Shown here one piece after another: positions 16,185 through 24,423 of a stretch of 64,000 nucleotides of DNA (position 1 is its first letter; every line of letters starts with the position of its first letter). The translations under genes and the position numbers were made by a program. Source of the stretch: an uncultured Lachnospiraceae bacterium (GTDB lineage Bacteria > Bacillota > Clostridia > Lachnospirales > Lachnospiraceae). The stretch lies in assembly GCA_947626395.1 (NCBI GenBank), contig CANQRU010000003.1, forward strand, positions 1 through 64,000. Reading direction: 5' to 3'. The notes beneath the pieces are model-generated. The model saw only the letters and a program-made list of their open reading frames with translations, was not told where the DNA came from and searched no databases.

Positions 16185-18101
16185 TCAGGCCTCCCGCGCC
16201 GTCCCCGCGCGGCGGCAATCCGGCTCAAGGATCCCCCACACAAAATCGTATGGCCTTAACCACACCTTTCCATCGCCGCCGATCCGTTCCCCGGTCAGCA
16301 GATCCGTTCCGCCCTCCGTCCAGGGCACTTCCTTCCGCTCCCGGCTGAAATTAAAGATCCCGAACAGCGTCTCCGCCGTCCCCGTCCGCTTAAGGATCAG
16401 CACGCCGTCGTCCCCGCTCTCACAGGTTTCGGCCTTCGCGCGGGCCTCAAACGCCTCATGCTCCGCCCGCAGCGTCTCCAGCTTCCGCAGGGACTTGAAT
16501 AGCCGTTCCTGCACCGTTCCCTCTTTTTCGATATTCTTCACCAGATTCCACTGGAAGACTCCCCGGTGGATATAGCGGGAGTCCATCCGTTTCTCCGGAT
16601 CCTCCTTGTAGGAATAATCATTGACCTGCCCCACCTCGTCGCCGCTGTAGATCACCGGGATACCGGCCTGGAACAGCATAAACGCGTGCAGCATCACATC
16701 CAGCCGGATCGCCCGCTCCATGCCGTGTTCGTCGCCGCAGAACCCGGCCTTCTCCACGCCGCACATGGACGCTGTGGTCCCGCAGAACCGGGCGTCCCGG
16801 GTGATCGGGTCGTTGTTGTAGAGTTCGCCGCGGCTGAAGCTGTCCTCCAGCCTGCCGGTAAAGAAATCATTCAGGAACTGTTTATGAGGTATCTGCTGCA
16901 TCCCCCACTGCGAAAGCGTATCGTAATCCAGCCCCCATCCGATATCGTCGTGGCAGCGCAGATAATTCAAAAATGTATACTCAGCCGGCAGACCGTACAC
17001 GATATCCAGCTGCTTCTTCAGAAGCCGCACATCCTGCGTCGCCACCGTGTGCCAGATGGTCGCCATCGTCGTTACATTATAGAGCATATGGCACTCAGGC
17101 TTCTCCACCGTGCCGAAATAGGGCGCCACCTTGACCGGTTCCATGACCACCTCGCCAAGCAGAAGCACTCCCGGGCATACCGCCTCGCCGATCATGCGCA
17201 TCATGCGCACCAGCGTATGTACCTGAGGCAGATTGCGGCAGGTCGTCCCCAGCTCCTTCCAGATATACGGCACCGCGTCCAGCCGGATCACATCGATGCC
17301 CAGATTCGCCAGGAACAGATAGTTATAGACCATCTCGTTAAATACTACCGGGTTCGCGTAGTTTAAATCCCACTGGTACGGATAGAAGGAAGTCATCACA
17401 TGCTTGCCCACGTCCGGCAGCCAGGTGAAATTCCCGGGCGCCGTCGTCGGAAATACCTGGGGTACGGTCTTCTCGAACTGCATCGGGATCTCCCATCTGT
17501 CGTAGAAGAAATACCGGTCCTGATACTCCTTCTCGCCGGCCCTGGCCCGTCTGGCCCACTCGTGGTCCTCGGAGGTATGGTTCATCACGAAATCCATGCA
17601 CAGGCTGATCCCCTGCTCATGGCACTGAACCGCCAGTGCCTCCAGATCCTCCACGGTTCCCAGTTCCTTCTGCACCTTCCGGAAATCCGCCACCGCGTAG
17701 CCCCCGTCGGACCGCCCCGCCGGCGACTCCATTAAAGGCATCAGATGCAGATAATTGACGCCGCAGGATTTCACATAATCCAGATGCTCCGCAACGCCCT
17801 TCAGGTTCCCCGCAAACTGACCCACATACATCATCATCCCCAGAAGGCCGCTGCCGCGGAACCACTCCGGATCCGCTTCCCGTTTCGCGTCGAGAGCTTT
17901 AAGAGAAGCCTTTCTCGCGTTATAGATTCCCCGCAGATTATCGCAGAGCTCGGTAAAATGCGCCTCGTCATTGTATAATTCCATATAGAGCCATTTCAGC
18001 TCGTCATAGTGTACGGCAAGCCTCTCTCCGAAAATGTCCTTCTCTCCGGCAGGCCGCTCCCCATCGGGACGCTCCCCGAAAATATCTTTCTTTTCCTTCA
18101 C
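16185..18101 (-). CDS. GH13 amylosucrase-type glucosyltransferase/sucrose hydrolase
   Basis: 638 residues of GH13 subfamily 4 type. Conserved regions: DFVMNHTSEDHEWA (170-183), nucleophile D275 in VIRLDAVPYIWKELGTTCRN, acid/base E317 in VLLLGEVV, and HDD at 384-386 in LRCHDDIGW. Amylosucrases use sucrose to build alpha-1,4-glucan or hydrolyse it. No signal peptide, so intracellular. The GTG start gives an N-terminus with a duplicated DIFGER motif (residues 6-11 and 22-27), which looks like a recent short tandem duplication. It is divergent from an AraC regulator, a likely controller. Other GH13 specificities such as trehalose synthase are less likely because of the GTTCRN loop. Confidence 0.85.
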   Translation of the reverse strand: MKEKKDIFGERPDGERPAGEKDIFGERLAVHYDELKWLYMELYNDEAHFTELCDNLRGIYNARKASLKALDAKREADPEWFRGSGLLGMMMYVGQFAGNLKGVAEHLDYVKSCGVNYLHLMPLMESPAGRSDGGYAVADFRKVQKELGTVEDLEALAVQCHEQGISLCMDFVMNHTSEDHEWARRARAGEKEYQDRYFFYDRWEIPMQFEKTVPQVFPTTAPGNFTWLPDVGKHVMTSFYPYQWDLNYANPVVFNEMVYNYLFLANLGIDVIRLDAVPYIWKELGTTCRNLPQVHTLVRMMRMIGEAVCPGVLLLGEVVMEPVKVAPYFGTVEKPECHMLYNVTTMATIWHTVATQDVRLLKKQLDIVYGLPAEYTFLNYLRCHDDIGWGLDYDTLSQWGMQQIPHKQFLNDFFTGRLEDSFSRGELYNNDPITRDARFCGTTASMCGVEKAGFCGDEHGMERAIRLDVMLHAFMLFQAGIPVIYSGDEVGQVNDYSYKEDPEKRMDSRYIHRGVFQWNLVKNIEKEGTVQERLFKSLRKLETLRAEHEAFEARAKAETCESGDDGVLILKRTGTAETLFGIFNFSRERKEVPWTEGGTDLLTGERIGGDGKVWLRPYDFVWGILEPDCRRAGTAREA

Positions 18102-18522
18102 AGTTCCACTTCCTCAAAATTAGTGTTTCTGCAATTCTACCATTTCACCGCGAGACTGTCAATGCACTGACGCCGCGTCCCTTCCGCAGGCCGCATCTCT
18201 TCCCGCAGGCGCTCCCGATCCTCTTCCGGCGCCCGAAATACGCGCATCCCGGCCCCTGCGGCTGCGCCTGTCTCCGATATTTTCTGCCGTAAATGTCAAT
18301 ACCCGCCGGATATTATGCCGAAATGCCTGTTTTGTTGATATGTCTCAATAATTGGCTTGATAACCGCCCGGATTTAGGTATATAATGAAGGTGGACGTTA
18401 GCAGCTTATGTAATATTTCACAACCGGATCCCGGATTTTCGACTGCTTTTATGTGCGTTACGTTGAACATTTTAAGCAATATTGTTCTGCTGGGCCATGT
18501 GCCGAGGAAAGGAGCCTGACTT
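18102..18522. other. Divergent regulatory region between the GH13 gene and araC-type gene
   Basis: 421 bp without an open frame I would accept. It holds the araC-type promoter at 18357-18386 and presumably the GH13 promoter; the first 180 bp beside the GH13 gene are very GC-rich, the rest AT-richer. No clear direct repeats for AraC binding stand out by eye. Confidence 0.5.
18357..18386 (+). promoter_or_regulatory. Predicted sigma-A promoter of the AraC-family gene
   Basis: TTGATA (18357-18362) and TATAAT (18381-18386) with an 18-bp spacer. The leader is about 130 nt. Confidence 0.65.
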
Positions 18523-19377
18523 ATGAGCAACGTCCTGTTTTCCATTTTCCCGAATGAGAGGTTCGTTGACCTGAGTTTGTATCAGTATGGCTGGGAGCAG
18601 TGTGAACCTCTCCACGCCTGCGGGCCGGAAGCCTGCAGCCATTATCTTTTTTATTATGTGATCTCCGGCGCAGGGACGCTGAACGCTGTGGATTCCAACG
18701 GTGAGAACCGCGAATACCGCTTAAAAAGCGGCAACGGTTTCATGATCTTCCCCAAGCAGACCACCTCCTGCCGCGCGGACGAGAACCATCCGTGGGAGTA
18801 CGTCTGGGTGGAGTTTGACGGCCTGAAGGTAAAAGAAGCGCTGGAGCTGGCGGGTTTGACCATAGACACGCCTGTTTATCATGCCAGCACCCGCGAACTG
18901 AGTATGGAACTTAAGAATGAGATGCTCTATATCGCCCAGAATCCGGATCAATCCCCGTTCCACCTGATCGGTCATCTGTACCTGTTTCTGGATTACCTGA
19001 CCCGCTCTTCCTCCGCCAGACAGCTGGTGCAGACCGGGAAACTGCAGGATTTCTATGTGAGGGAGGCGCTGTCGTTCATCGAACAGAATTTCCAGAACAA
19101 CATCTCCGTAGAGGATATCGCGTCCTTCTGCAACCTGAACCGCAGTTATTTCGGCAAGATCTTCCGCGACGCGGTGGGCAAGACGCCCCAGGAATTCCTG
19201 ATCAGCTACCGGATGGGCAAAGCGGCGGAGCTTCTGAAGCTGACGAGCCTTTCCATCGGCAATATCAGCAGCGCCGTCGGCTATCCGAGCCAGCTGCATT
19301 TCTCACGGGCATTTAAGAACGTATACGGCGTCTCGCCGAGAGAATGGCGGAATGAGAATAAACTGATTTCAAAATAG
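18523..19377 (+). CDS. AraC-family transcriptional regulator
   Basis: 284 residues: an N-terminal cupin-like sugar-sensing domain (residues 1-150) and a C-terminal double helix-turn-helix (about 180-280) with SVEDIASFCNLNRSYFGKIF and the ISSAVGYPSQLHFSRAFKNVYGVSPREWR signature. It is divergent from the amylosucrase-type gene, so it probably activates that gene in response to a sugar; this is inferred from position. Ribosome-binding site AAAGGAG. Confidence 0.92.
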   Translation: MSNVLFSIFPNERFVDLSLYQYGWEQCEPLHACGPEACSHYLFYYVISGAGTLNAVDSNGENREYRLKSGNGFMIFPKQTTSCRADENHPWEYVWVEFDGLKVKEALELAGLTIDTPVYHASTRELSMELKNEMLYIAQNPDQSPFHLIGHLYLFLDYLTRSSSARQLVQTGKLQDFYVREALSFIEQNFQNNISVEDIASFCNLNRSYFGKIFRDAVGKTPQEFLISYRMGKAAELLKLTSLSIGNISSAVGYPSQLHFSRAFKNVYGVSPREWRNENKLISK

Positions 19378-19396
19378 GGGGCCGCGCGCGGCCCCC
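19377..19396. terminator. Perfect GC palindrome after the AraC-family gene
   Basis: A 20-bp perfect palindrome (GGGGGCCGCG repeated inverted) begins at the last base of the stop codon. There is no T tract, so it is a terminator only by position. It is immediately followed by the small repeat at 19396-19444. Confidence 0.45.
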
Positions 19397-19444
19397 TGCT
19401 CGTATTTCCATGCAGGCAGGGCGCCAGTAACGCCTTGCCTGTAT
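19396..19444. repeat. Small intergenic hairpin repeat, copy 1
   Basis: Reads CTGCTCGTATTTCCATGC, then a hairpin of 11 bp (CAGGCAGGGCG with CGCCTTGCCTG, one G-U), then ending CTGTAT. About 35 of 45 core bases match copy 2 at 21277-21325, and one stem pair changes in a compensatory way. It lies between convergent genes. Confidence 0.7.
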
Positions 19445-19543
19445 TATTGGTCTTCAGTGTCTTACATGGCTGAACCATGGACTCACCTGTTTCTGATTTG
19501 TACTTCCTTTGTACTTTATTCAGTATGGTGCAAATCCGCGGAT

Positions 19544-20374
19544 TTATTCTTCAAAAAGTCCGAAAATCGCCGTCTCCGGCTTCATGGCAAATGTCATGGC
19601 TCTGCCGGTGGACGGATGCTCAAACGTCAGACCGCAGGCGCAGAGCGCCAGATTCCGTTCTGCGAGCCGGTGCGGAGCGAAGCGCGTCCCGCGTGCAAGG
19701 GCCGGGTTGCCATACCGCCCCGGCCCTTCTGATTGCGCGCCATAACGCGCATCTCCCCACAGCGGCAGTCCATGGCCCGCGAACTGCGCGCGGATCTGGT
19801 GATGGCGACCGGTGAGAAGTTCGGTCTCCACAAGCGTCAGCGGACCATGGCCGGCCCATGCCGGAACTTCATCCAATTCACCCAGCACCCGGTACCTCAG
19901 TTCGGCACGCTTCGCCCCAATTATCCCCTTTTCCACAATCTTCGACCGGTTCTCTTCCGGGGCTTTCAACAAGTAATCCACAAAGTTACCCACATTATCC
20001 ACACATCTGCCGCATACGACAGCGCGATAAGTCTTTTTCACGCGGCCCGCCTGAATCTGGGCGCTGAGGGCCGCGGCGGCCTTCTTCGTTTTCGCGTACA
20101 CCATAATCCCGGACACCGGTTTGTCAAGGCGGTGGATAACTCCCACATACGGCTCCTCCGCGGATGGGGATATTCTGTGACTTTTTGGCGCAGCCGACCC
20201 GCCATCCGGCAGTCTCTCCTTCCGGGCACTCTCCGCCGCGCCTGCAGTCTCCCGGATATGGTTCCGGATCTCGCTGACCATATCCGGCTCAAAGCTGTGC
20301 CGCGCCTGCGATTCCACCCCGGCGGGCTTTTCCACGACAATGACCTCGCCGTCTTCGTAAAAGATTTTCAGCAT
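19544..20374 (-). CDS. RluA-family RNA pseudouridine synthase
   Basis: 276 residues with the RluA catalytic motif VIHRLDKPVSGIMVYAKT (aspartate of HRLD) and LLTGRHHQIRAQFAGHGLPLWGDARYG near the C-terminus. No S4 domain is visible, so it resembles RluA/YlyB-type enzymes that modify 23S rRNA or tRNA. I chose the start MLKIFYEDGEV at 20374 because GGAGAAGGA lies just upstream; an in-frame extension of 14 residues is open. A segment near residues 65-85 (RLPDGGSAAPKSHRISPSAE) is an insertion relative to the family core. Confidence 0.9.
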   Translation of the reverse strand: MLKIFYEDGEVIVVEKPAGVESQARHSFEPDMVSEIRNHIRETAGAAESARKERLPDGGSAAPKSHRISPSAEEPYVGVIHRLDKPVSGIMVYAKTKKAAAALSAQIQAGRVKKTYRAVVCGRCVDNVGNFVDYLLKAPEENRSKIVEKGIIGAKRAELRYRVLGELDEVPAWAGHGPLTLVETELLTGRHHQIRAQFAGHGLPLWGDARYGAQSEGPGRYGNPALARGTRFAPHRLAERNLALCACGLTFEHPSTGRAMTFAMKPETAIFGLFEE

Positions 20375-20491
20375 ATTCCTTCTCCATCCCGATAAATTTT
20401 CAGTCAGGTCTTGCATTTTCGCTGCAAACAGTATATACTAATCATAACACATAGTTTTCAAAACTATATTAAGAAATATTGAGGTGATAAT

Positions 20492-21157
20492 ATGAATACA
20501 ACAAGAAAGGATTTCCATATCAAAGATCCGGGCAGCGCTATTACACATTTCATCGGAATGATCCTGGCCATGCTGGCAGCGATCCCCCTTCTCGTGAAGG
20601 CGCACCATGAAGCGGGGAATCTGGCCGCAGGCGCGCTGACGATCTTCATCGGCAGCATGATCCTTCTGTACGCCGCAAGCACCATTTACCACACCTTCGA
20701 CATCTCGCCGGCGGTGAACAAGGTGCTTCGCAAGATCGACCATATGATGATCTTCATCCTGATCGCGGGAACCTATACACCGGTCTGCCTGGTCGTTCTG
20801 GGCGACCGCACCGGCTGGATGCTGCTGGCTCTGGTCTGGACCATCGCCATCGCAGGGATCATCATCAAGGCCTGCTGGATCACATGTCCCAAATGGTTCT
20901 CCTCCGTACTCTACATCTCCATGGGATGGATCTGCGTCCTTGCGTTCACCCGCATCGTGCAGGCGCTTCCGAGAGCCGCCTTCTGGTGGCTGCTGGCCGG
21001 CGGACTGATCTACACGGCGGGCGGCGTGATCTATGCGCTGAAGCTGCCGATCTTCAATTCCAAACACAAGAATTTCGGCTCCCACGAGATCTTCCATCTG
21101 TTTGTCATGGGCGGAAGCTTCTGCCATTATGTAATGATGTACCAGTTCGTGGCGTAA
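20492..21157 (+). CDS. trhA: TrhA/hemolysin III family membrane protein
   Basis: 221 residues, seven predicted membrane helices. Family motifs: GSAITHFIGMILA at the start, LLYAASTIYHTF, DHMMIFILIAGTYTPVCL, and the C-terminal HEIFHLFVMGGSFCHYVMMYQFV with the histidines of the PAQR/hemolysin III metal site. The family is linked to membrane lipid homeostasis; haemolysis is a historical label. Ribosome-binding site GAGGTGAT. Followed by a terminator shared with the convergent gene. Confidence 0.92.
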   Translation: MNTTRKDFHIKDPGSAITHFIGMILAMLAAIPLLVKAHHEAGNLAAGALTIFIGSMILLYAASTIYHTFDISPAVNKVLRKIDHMMIFILIAGTYTPVCLVVLGDRTGWMLLALVWTIAIAGIIIKACWITCPKWFSSVLYISMGWICVLAFTRIVQALPRAAFWWLLAGGLIYTAGGVIYALKLPIFNSKHKNFGSHEIFHLFVMGGSFCHYVMMYQFVA

Positions 21158-21242
21158 CGACGCTCCCGGCTTCAGGCCGGATCCGTATCAGAACTTTATC
21201 CGCAGGCCGCTTTCCGGCGGCCGTCCGTCTTCATCTAATTTG

Positions 21243-21277
21243 GAAATGCCTTTCGGTTACGGGCCGAAAGGCATTTC
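21243..21277. terminator. Bidirectional hairpin terminator between trhA and yesL
   Basis: GAAATGCCTTTCGG pairs perfectly with CCGAAAGGCATTTC (14 bp, 7-nt loop). It is placed between convergent genes and followed directly by copy 2 of the small repeat. Confidence 0.75.
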
Positions 21278-21325
21278 TGCTTGTATTTCCATGCGGTCAG
21301 AGCGCAAGCGACGCTCTGTCTGTAT
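21277..21325. repeat. Small intergenic hairpin repeat, copy 2
   Basis: CTGCTTGTATTTCCATGC, then an imperfect 11-bp hairpin containing CAGAGCG / CGCTCTG, then CTGTAT. It is the counterpart of 19396-19444 and ends at the stop codon of the minus-strand YesL gene. Confidence 0.7.
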
Positions 21326-22194
21326 CAGTTTTCTGTTTTTGTTATCTCGGGCTCAGATTCCGCCGGTTCCTCCGAACCAGATGCGCCGCCGGCCTGCTCT
21401 TCAGGCACCCCGGACGCTCCCGCTGCCTCCGCCGTCTCCCCGGACGGATCTGCCTCTCCTTCCGCCGGTGTCCCTGTACTATCGTCGCTGTTTCTCACAA
21501 ACATATGATAGATCGGTTCCTCGCCGTCTTCCGACTCATCCGCGAACAGCGGCCGCATATCCTGCACATCCCGCTCATCCTTCGGTATGATCTTCTTGAA
21601 AATGATCTCCAGCAGGAAGGAATTAACAAACGCGATCAGCGCTACCCCCAGCATAGTCAGAACGGGCAGCGAAGTGATCGTCAGGATCACGATCAGCGCG
21701 TCCAGAATGATCATGGCGATCGTATACAGAATATAACGGACCGCAAGCAGGAACGCATTGGTGATCGTCTGCCTGACCGTACCATAGAATCTGGCCAGCA
21801 CCGGAAATACATAGGTCAGCACCGCGAACCACACGATCAGAAGGCCCAAAAACAGCGCGGTCGCCAGAACACGCATGGTTCCTGCCGGAACCACATTCGC
21901 CGTGAGCACGAACCAGACGTCCGCGATCAGGATGATGCCCGTAGCCAGAAGGATCAGCCAGATGATCGTAGCCTGGCGGAAGTTCTGCTTAAAAGAATGG
22001 AAATACGACCGGATCGTGTAGCCATCGTCATCCCGGGCCAGCTTCAGCGTTACATAATATACCGCCGTCGTGCTGGCTCCGATCGTGAAAATCGGGATGC
22101 TGCAGATCAGCCAAAGGATATTCAGTACCAGCACGTCCCAGAATTTGCCGATGAACCGCATCACCGGATTATCATAACTAAAAATTCCCTTCAT
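21325..22194 (-). CDS. YesL/DUF624 family membrane protein
   Basis: 289 residues. The first 200 carry five to six helices with the DUF624 pattern (FWDVLVLNILWLICSIPIFTIGASTTAVYYV at the N-terminus). In Bacillus YesL sits in a rhamnogalacturonan operon, often near sugar ABC transporters; no such genes are adjacent here. The last 70 residues are an acidic, Gly/Glu/Ser-rich low-complexity tail, probably disordered and cytoplasmic, unusual for the family. Confidence 0.85.
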   Translation of the reverse strand: MKGIFSYDNPVMRFIGKFWDVLVLNILWLICSIPIFTIGASTTAVYYVTLKLARDDDGYTIRSYFHSFKQNFRQATIIWLILLATGIILIADVWFVLTANVVPAGTMRVLATALFLGLLIVWFAVLTYVFPVLARFYGTVRQTITNAFLLAVRYILYTIAMIILDALIVILTITSLPVLTMLGVALIAFVNSFLLEIIFKKIIPKDERDVQDMRPLFADESEDGEEPIYHMFVRNSDDSTGTPAEGEADPSGETAEAAGASGVPEEQAGGASGSEEPAESEPEITKTEN

Positions 22195-22244
22195 GGTGGT
22201 GATTGCCTCTTTTCTTCAACATTTCGCATTGTACGGAAAAACTC

Positions 22245-23021
22245 TTATCTTTCATTATATCTGATATCCAGCGAAAAATCAATTTGTTCAGTCATATCTG
22301 ATGAAATTTTTGCAAAACCGCACTTTTCAAGCACCCGGATCGACGCCGTATTGTCCGCATTCGTCCTCGCCCGCACTGTAATTTCGGCGCCATCCCCGAA
22401 CCAACAGGCATTCCTCAGCATATCCAGGATCCCGCGGCACGCTTCCGCCGCGTACCCCTGTCCGCGGTAAGGCGTGAAAATGTGATACCCCAGTTCCAGA
22501 CCGTCTTTCTGCCCTTCTTCTGCCGCGCTGACGCCGGCCTTGCCGATCAGCCTGCCGCTTCTTTTATCGATCAGGGCCCAGATCCCGTATTCATAGAATC
22601 CGTACTGATAGCGGATGTACGCTTCCAGCCGTTCCGGCGTATAAAAGATCCGGTCCGTTTCCCTGTCGCCGTCCTCCTGCAGAACGTCGGCCGCGTCGCT
22701 TACCGTGAATTCCCGGATCAGCAGGCGCCGGGTCTCCGCTACGATCCACGGCAGCCCCAGATGGCGGCGCAGCACCCGTTCCAGGAATCTCTCATCAGCG
22801 TCGTCCGGAGATTCCACCACATAGTCTGAAGGAAGGAAAAAATGCCGCTGTTCCGGCGCCGCCGGGTCTGCAGGATCCGTTTCTTCACCGATCCGCCAAC
22901 GCTTCTCCACACCGACAACAGCCCTCCCGGCGGCCTGCGCCGCCAGAAGGGCCTCTTTCTCGTCCGACAGGACCACGGTATACGGTTTTCCTTCCAACCA
23001 TACGGTCCGTTCTTCTGTCAT
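22245..23021 (-). CDS. GNAT N-acetyltransferase with an extra N-terminal domain
   Basis: 258 residues. The C-terminal 150 form an RimJ/RimL-like GNAT domain: RRLLIREFTVSDAADVLQ opens it, and ELGYHIFTPYRGQGYAAEACRGIL carries the acetyl-CoA-binding loop. The first ~100 residues (MTEERTVWLEGKPYTVVLSDEKEALLAAQAAGRAVVGVE...) are not GNAT sequence and I do not recognise them. The start at 23021 has GGAGA 6 nt upstream; a further 22 residues are open upstream. Substrate unknown. Confidence 0.8.
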   Translation of the reverse strand: MTEERTVWLEGKPYTVVLSDEKEALLAAQAAGRAVVGVEKRWRIGEETDPADPAAPEQRHFFLPSDYVVESPDDADERFLERVLRRHLGLPWIVAETRRLLIREFTVSDAADVLQEDGDRETDRIFYTPERLEAYIRYQYGFYEYGIWALIDKRSGRLIGKAGVSAAEEGQKDGLELGYHIFTPYRGQGYAAEACRGILDMLRNACWFGDGAEITVRARTNADNTASIRVLEKCGFAKISSDMTEQIDFSLDIRYNER

Positions 23022-23129
23022 ATCATTCTCCGTTTCTGCAGCCGTGCCGTAGTCTTCTGTCTTCCCACCGCGATTTCCGCGCAGCACGGCATTCTTATCT
23101 GTCGTGCGGTTCAGCCATCCGGCATTTTC

Positions 23130-23648
23130 CTAACGCTTCTCCGGCTCCGGATACTCCTCGCCGAAAGTCTCCACCGTGACAGATTTGATCTTCTGCTCCT
23201 TTAAGGGACGGTCGTTATAGTCCGTCCGCACGGCCGCGATCTCATCCACCACATCCATTCCTTCCGTCACCTTGCCGAAGGACGCGTAAGCGCCGTCCAG
23301 ATGTGGCGCGTCCTCATGCATGATGAAGAACTGGGATCCGGCGGAATTCGGATTCATGGCCCGCGCCATCGAAAGCACGCCCCTCGTATGCTTTAAGCTG
23401 TTGGGAAATCCGTTCTGCGCGAATTCACCTTTAATGGAATAACCGGGGCCGCCGGTTCCGATCCCGTCCGGGCATCCGCCCTGGATCATGAAGCCGCTGA
23501 TCACCCGGTGGAAGATCAGGCCGTCATAGAAGCCTTTCTTCACCAGGCTGATAAAATTCCGGACCGTATTCGGCGCGGTCTCCGGATACAGTTCCGCTTT
23601 GATCTTCTTTCCGTTCATCATCTCGATCGTTACTACTGGATTTGGCAT
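23130..23648 (-). CDS. Cyclophilin-type peptidyl-prolyl cis-trans isomerase
   Basis: 172 residues with the cyclophilin core: FHRVISGFMIQGGCPDGIGTGGPGYSIKGEF, then GVLSMARAMNPNSAGSQFFIM with the catalytic Arg and the QFF segment. No signal peptide, so cytoplasmic. It speeds proline isomerisation during folding. Ribosome-binding site AGGAGAG. Confidence 0.94.
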   Translation of the reverse strand: MPNPVVTIEMMNGKKIKAELYPETAPNTVRNFISLVKKGFYDGLIFHRVISGFMIQGGCPDGIGTGGPGYSIKGEFAQNGFPNSLKHTRGVLSMARAMNPNSAGSQFFIMHEDAPHLDGAYASFGKVTEGMDVVDEIAAVRTDYNDRPLKEQKIKSVTVETFGEEYPEPEKR

Positions 23649-23723
23649 GCTGTCTCTCTCCTTTTCTGTGCCTGACGCGGATTTCTCCGCGCTCTGATTC
23701 CCGCAGGCCGTTCGGCCCGCGCG

Positions 23724-24365
23724 TTATATGATATTATATTCCTTCTCATGGCCGATCGTCGTGCTGTCTCCATGACCCGGGTACACTTCCGTGTCGTCCG
23801 GCAGCGCGAACAGCTTCTCTGACACGGACACGAACAGCTTCTCCTGATTCCCCGTGGGCAGGTCGGTCCGTCCCACGGACTCGCAGAACAGCGTGTCGCC
23901 GCTTAAGAGCACCGCGTCCGCCTCGTTATAATAGCAGACGCTTCCTTCCGTATGTCCCGGCGTGAAAATGACTCTCCACTCGGCGTCCGCCAGATGCAGG
24001 ACTTCTCCGTCCCGCAGCAGACGGTCCGGCTCCAGGCTCATGGTCTCCCCGGTCATGCCGGTCAGATTCATCGTCGGCTCCGCCAGCAGCGCTTCCTCCT
24101 TCTCACCGGCATAGACCGGCGCATGGAACGTGCGCCGGATATCCTCCGCCGCCAGAATATGGTCGAAGTGGCCGTGGGTCAGCAGGATCGCCTCCGGCTT
24201 TAAATACATTTCCCGGCACTTCTTTATGATAAAGGGGGCGTTGTCCGCCGGATCGACGATCACGCACCGTCCCGGCTTCTCCTCCGTCCCTTTCTCCCTG
24301 TAAATGATATAGCAGTTGGTCTCCACCATGCCCAGCACGATGCCGGCAATCTTCAGATGCTCCAT
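23724..24365 (-). CDS. Metallo-beta-lactamase-fold hydrolase (glyoxalase II-like)
   Basis: 213 residues. Zinc motif THGHFDHI (HxHxDH), later FTPGHTEGSVCYY, LLSGDTLFCESVGRTD and the terminal PGHGDSTTIGHEK match YcbL/glyoxalase II-like MBL hydrolases. The physiological substrate is unknown (S-lactoylglutathione is unlikely in Clostridia). Start is ambiguous: ATG at 24365 or an in-frame GTG at 24374. It follows rel by about 50 bp and is probably cotranscribed with it. Confidence 0.88.
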   Translation of the reverse strand: MEHLKIAGIVLGMVETNCYIIYREKGTEEKPGRCVIVDPADNAPFIIKKCREMYLKPEAILLTHGHFDHILAAEDIRRTFHAPVYAGEKEEALLAEPTMNLTGMTGETMSLEPDRLLRDGEVLHLADAEWRVIFTPGHTEGSVCYYNEADAVLLSGDTLFCESVGRTDLPTGNQEKLFVSVSEKLFALPDDTEVYPGHGDSTTIGHEKEYNII

Positions 24366-24423
24366 CGAAATCACCCTGCCTTCTTCGTTTTTCCTGCGGA
24401 ATTTTGGTGCAAATCGCCCCCGG

